Assembly (NCBI RefSeq): GCF_014207985.1
Contig: NZ_JACHMI010000001.1
Coordinates: 913,001-977,000, forward strand
Reading direction: 5' to 3'
DNA from: Nonomuraea rubra
Lineage (GTDB): Bacteria > Actinomycetota > Actinomycetes > Streptosporangiales > Streptosporangiaceae
DNA length: 64,000 nucleotides
Position numbers and translations under genes: made by a program. The notes under the pieces were generated by a model, which saw only the letters and a list, made by a program, of their open reading frames with translations, was not told where the DNA came from and made no database searches. Shown here piece after piece: positions 62,258 to 64,000 of the stretch. Numbering within the stretch: position 1 is the stretch's first letter; each line of letters opens with the position of its first letter.

Positions 62258-64000
62258 AGGTCCGGCTATCCCGACGACTGGCGCTGGTTCTCGCGCTCAT
62301 CGGTGCTGTCCTGGCGGTGCCGCTCGTGCTGGGCGCCACCACCACCCCGGCCGCCGCGGCCCCCTGCGACCTGTCGGGCCCGCTCTCGCCCGAGATGGTC
62401 GGCAGCGGCGTCGACGGCCTGATCCAGCCGCCGGCCACCACGGCCGGCCCGCAGGCGCCGACCACCAACTACACGCAGTTCGGCATGAGCGGCCAGTTCT
62501 GGCACACGCACGAGCTGACCTGCTCCGACTACGTGGCCGTGCTCGGCAACATGTGGGCGAACGGCATCTTCACCGCGGCCAAGGCGGTCGACCGGCTGAC
62601 GATCACCACGTACCAGGCGGCGGCGACCGAGGGACCGCTCCAGGCCATCAAGGACGTGGTCGACGACATCGTCACGAACCTGTCCAACGCCATGTACTGG
62701 CCCTACCTCCGCCCGATCGTCATCCTCGGCGCCATCTGGCTGGCCTGGTACGGGCTGATCCGCAAGCGGGCCACCACGACCGCCGAGGGTGTCATCTGGA
62801 TGGTGCTGGCGGTCACGGTGGCGGTCTGGTTCTTCAGCCGCCCCGGCGACTTCACCGGCCTGGGCAAGGTCGTCACGGACAAGACGGGCGAGGTGGTCAA
62901 CTCCGCCTTCTCCGGCCTGCCCGGCGCGGGCGGCGCGTCCTGCCTGCCCCCGCCCGGCAACGCCAACCCGCAGGTCACGCCCGGCGGGTACGCCCAGACC
63001 GGCACGGCGGGCGTGGACCAGAACGCCGACGCGCTGTGGTCCACCCTGGTCTGCAAGCCGTGGCTGGTGGGCCTGTTCGGCACCTCCGACCCGCAGCAGC
63101 CCGTCGTGCGCGACTGGGGCCGCAAGGTGCTGGAGATGCAGTCGGTCCCGCCGCCACAGGCCGGCCAGCCTGCCCCCGACGTGGGGGCCAGGCAGTCGGA
63201 GTACGCCTCGCTGGCCGACAAGCTCAGGAACGACCCCCGCTACGCCACCTTCTCCGGCCGTGACTGGTCGAACCGGCTCGGAGTGGCCGTCGGAGCGTTC
63301 ATCGCGGCCATCGTCGCGGGGCTGCTCATCTTCCTCGTGGCGGTCTCGCTGCTGGTGCTCAAGGTCGGCTTCCTGCTGCTGCTCATCCTCGGGCCGATCT
63401 TCCTGCTGATCGGCGTGCATCCGGGCAGCGGGCGGATCGTCGCCATGCGCTGGGTGGAGATGCTCATCGGCACGCTGCTGCGGCAGGCCGTGCTGACGGT
63501 CGTGCTCAGCGTGCTCGTGTACGGGTACGCGCTGATCATCTCGACGGCCATGCCGTGGGGCATGCAGGTGCTGTTCATGGCGTTGCTGACGATCGCGGTG
63601 TTCTTCTACCGGCGGCCGTTCCAGCACCTGTTCGCCTCGATGAGCGGCCACACGGTCGCCACCCGCATGCTGGGCGAGGCCGCGAGCTCGTCCGTGCTCG
63701 AACGGTCGGCGGGCGCGCTGCCGCCGGTCGCCTCGGCCCGCATCGGCCGCTGGGGGCTGCGCAAGGCCGAGCCGCTCATCAGGGCGGCGGGCGCGGCCAA
63801 CCCGGCGGGCGCGGCGGCGACGGCGGCGGCCGGGCAGCTGCGCGCGCGCGGCGAGGAGGGGGAGGGCGCCGCTTCCGGCACCCGGATCCCGGCCACGGCG
63901 GCCCCGCTCGACACCGACCAGCAGGGCGGCAAGGCGGCCGGCCGGGCCACGCTCGAACCGCGCAGGGGCACCGCGCCCCCGCTCAACCTGAACGGCACGC
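62254..64000 (+). CDS. TrbL/VirB6-like multi-pass membrane protein (C-terminus off the right edge)
   Basis: ATG 62254 overlaps the VirB4 stop. The visible 582 residues have a cleavable-looking signal (LALVLALIGAVLAVPLVLGA), a Cys-containing extracytoplasmic part, two helices around residues 149-192 (YLRPIVILGAIWLAWYGLI, VIWMVLAVTVAVWFF), a second extracytoplasmic part with further Cys, and a cluster of helices at about 345-460 (VAVGAFIAAIVAGLLIFLVA, LLLLILGPIFLLIGV, RQAVLTVVLSVLVYGYALII, VLFMALLTIAVFFY). The Ala/Gly-rich cytoplasmic C-terminus continues beyond 64000. This is the expected inner-membrane channel component. Confidence 0.85.
   Translation, partial: MKVRLSRRLALVLALIGAVLAVPLVLGATTTPAAAAPCDLSGPLSPEMVGSGVDGLIQPPATTAGPQAPTTNYTQFGMSGQFWHTHELTCSDYVAVLGNMWANGIFTAAKAVDRLTITTYQAAATEGPLQAIKDVVDDIVTNLSNAMYWPYLRPIVILGAIWLAWYGLIRKRATTTAEGVIWMVLAVTVAVWFFSRPGDFTGLGKVVTDKTGEVVNSAFSGLPGAGGASCLPPPGNANPQVTPGGYAQTGTAGVDQNADALWSTLVCKPWLVGLFGTSDPQQPVVRDWGRKVLEMQSVPPPQAGQPAPDVGARQSEYASLADKLRNDPRYATFSGRDWSNRLGVAVGAFIAAIVAGLLIFLVAVSLLVLKVGFLLLLILGPIFLLIGVHPGSGRIVAMRWVEMLIGTLLRQAVLTVVLSVLVYGYALIISTAMPWGMQVLFMALLTIAVFFYRRPFQHLFASMSGHTVATRMLGEAASSSVLERSAGALPPVASARIGRWGLRKAEPLIRAAGAANPAGAAATAAAGQLRARGEEGEGAASGTRIPATAAPLDTDQQGGKAAGRATLEPRRGTAPPLNLNGT

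Noticed and set aside
55170..64000. A complete integrative conjugative element
   Set aside because: No integrase, excisionase, relaxase, tRNA or attachment repeats are visible within the window; only the transport apparatus is seen.

Overview
The window is high-GC actinobacterial DNA. The best guess is a spore-forming member of the Streptosporangiaceae, such as Nonomuraea; this is inference from gene content, not from an alignment. Supporting signs are a mycothiol S-conjugate amidase (mca), F420-type enzymes, PhoH/PIN proteins, an AfsQ1/AfsQ2-type two-component system, many transcripts that appear leaderless (TANNNT about 6-8 bases before ATG/GTG), and TTA codons confined to a few places. The backbone follows the order known from Mycobacterium tuberculosis Rv1080c-Rv1112: greA, DUF4307, mca, small membrane protein, thioredoxin-domain protein, cis-prenyl transferase, phoH, fumarase, glpX, DUF4245, xseB/xseA, lipid-droplet-associated protein, ispH, DUF6542, ychF. 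Accessory cassettes are inserted between these genes.

Region by region. 1-6450: DUF255 protein (cut by the left edge), a GNAT protein, a small membrane protein, mca, DUF4307, greA and an NlpC/P60 hydrolase. 6450-9100: a ribbon-helix-helix-like autoregulator and pckG, whose upstream region carries three DasR-like boxes and a structured leader with a 16-codon upstream ORF. 9100-12440: two membrane proteins with Cys/Gly-rich tails, a DUF692 (MNIO/MbnB-like) iron enzyme and a small partner protein; this is the strongest candidate for an unusual peptide- or protein-modifying system. 12500-16310: two uncharacterised proteins, uppS and phoH. 16310-19880: afsQ1-afsQ2-afsQ3-like operon, divergent from a lytic transglycosylase, with AfsQ1-box-like sequences between them. 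19950-21950: a family 2 glycosyltransferase. 21950-28110: a five-gene minus-strand operon (3-hydroxybutyrate dehydrogenase-like SDR, GAF-PucR regulator, MHS transporter, two alpha/beta hydrolases) that looks like hydroxybutyrate or ester catabolism. 28200-29410: a tryptophan leader peptide, hairpins and trpD. 29400-36660: class II fumarase, two Ser/Thr kinases, a small-ORF region ending in DUF5999, and class I fumarase. 36700-42600: an EamA transporter divergent from a MocR/PdxR regulator, an oxidoreductase, an MFS transporter, TetR and DUF998. 42850-54840: DUF1707, glpX, TetR, DUF4245, xseB, an F420-dependent-reductase-like/TetR pair with twin operators, xseA, lipid-droplet protein, ispH, DUF6542, rmuC, a Cys-rich exported protein, ychF and a small protein.

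55170-64000 (cut by the right edge) is a conjugation or type IV secretion-like cluster: a TcpC/VirB8-like protein, a small two-TM protein, a TcpE-like domain fused through a roughly 630-residue disordered linker to a MinD/ParA-like ATPase with a degenerate Walker A, a VirB4-like ATPase and a TrbL/VirB6-like channel protein. No relaxase, integrase or attachment site is visible, so this may be a resident secretion system rather than a mobile element. I saw no rRNA, tRNA, CRISPR array or insertion sequence.
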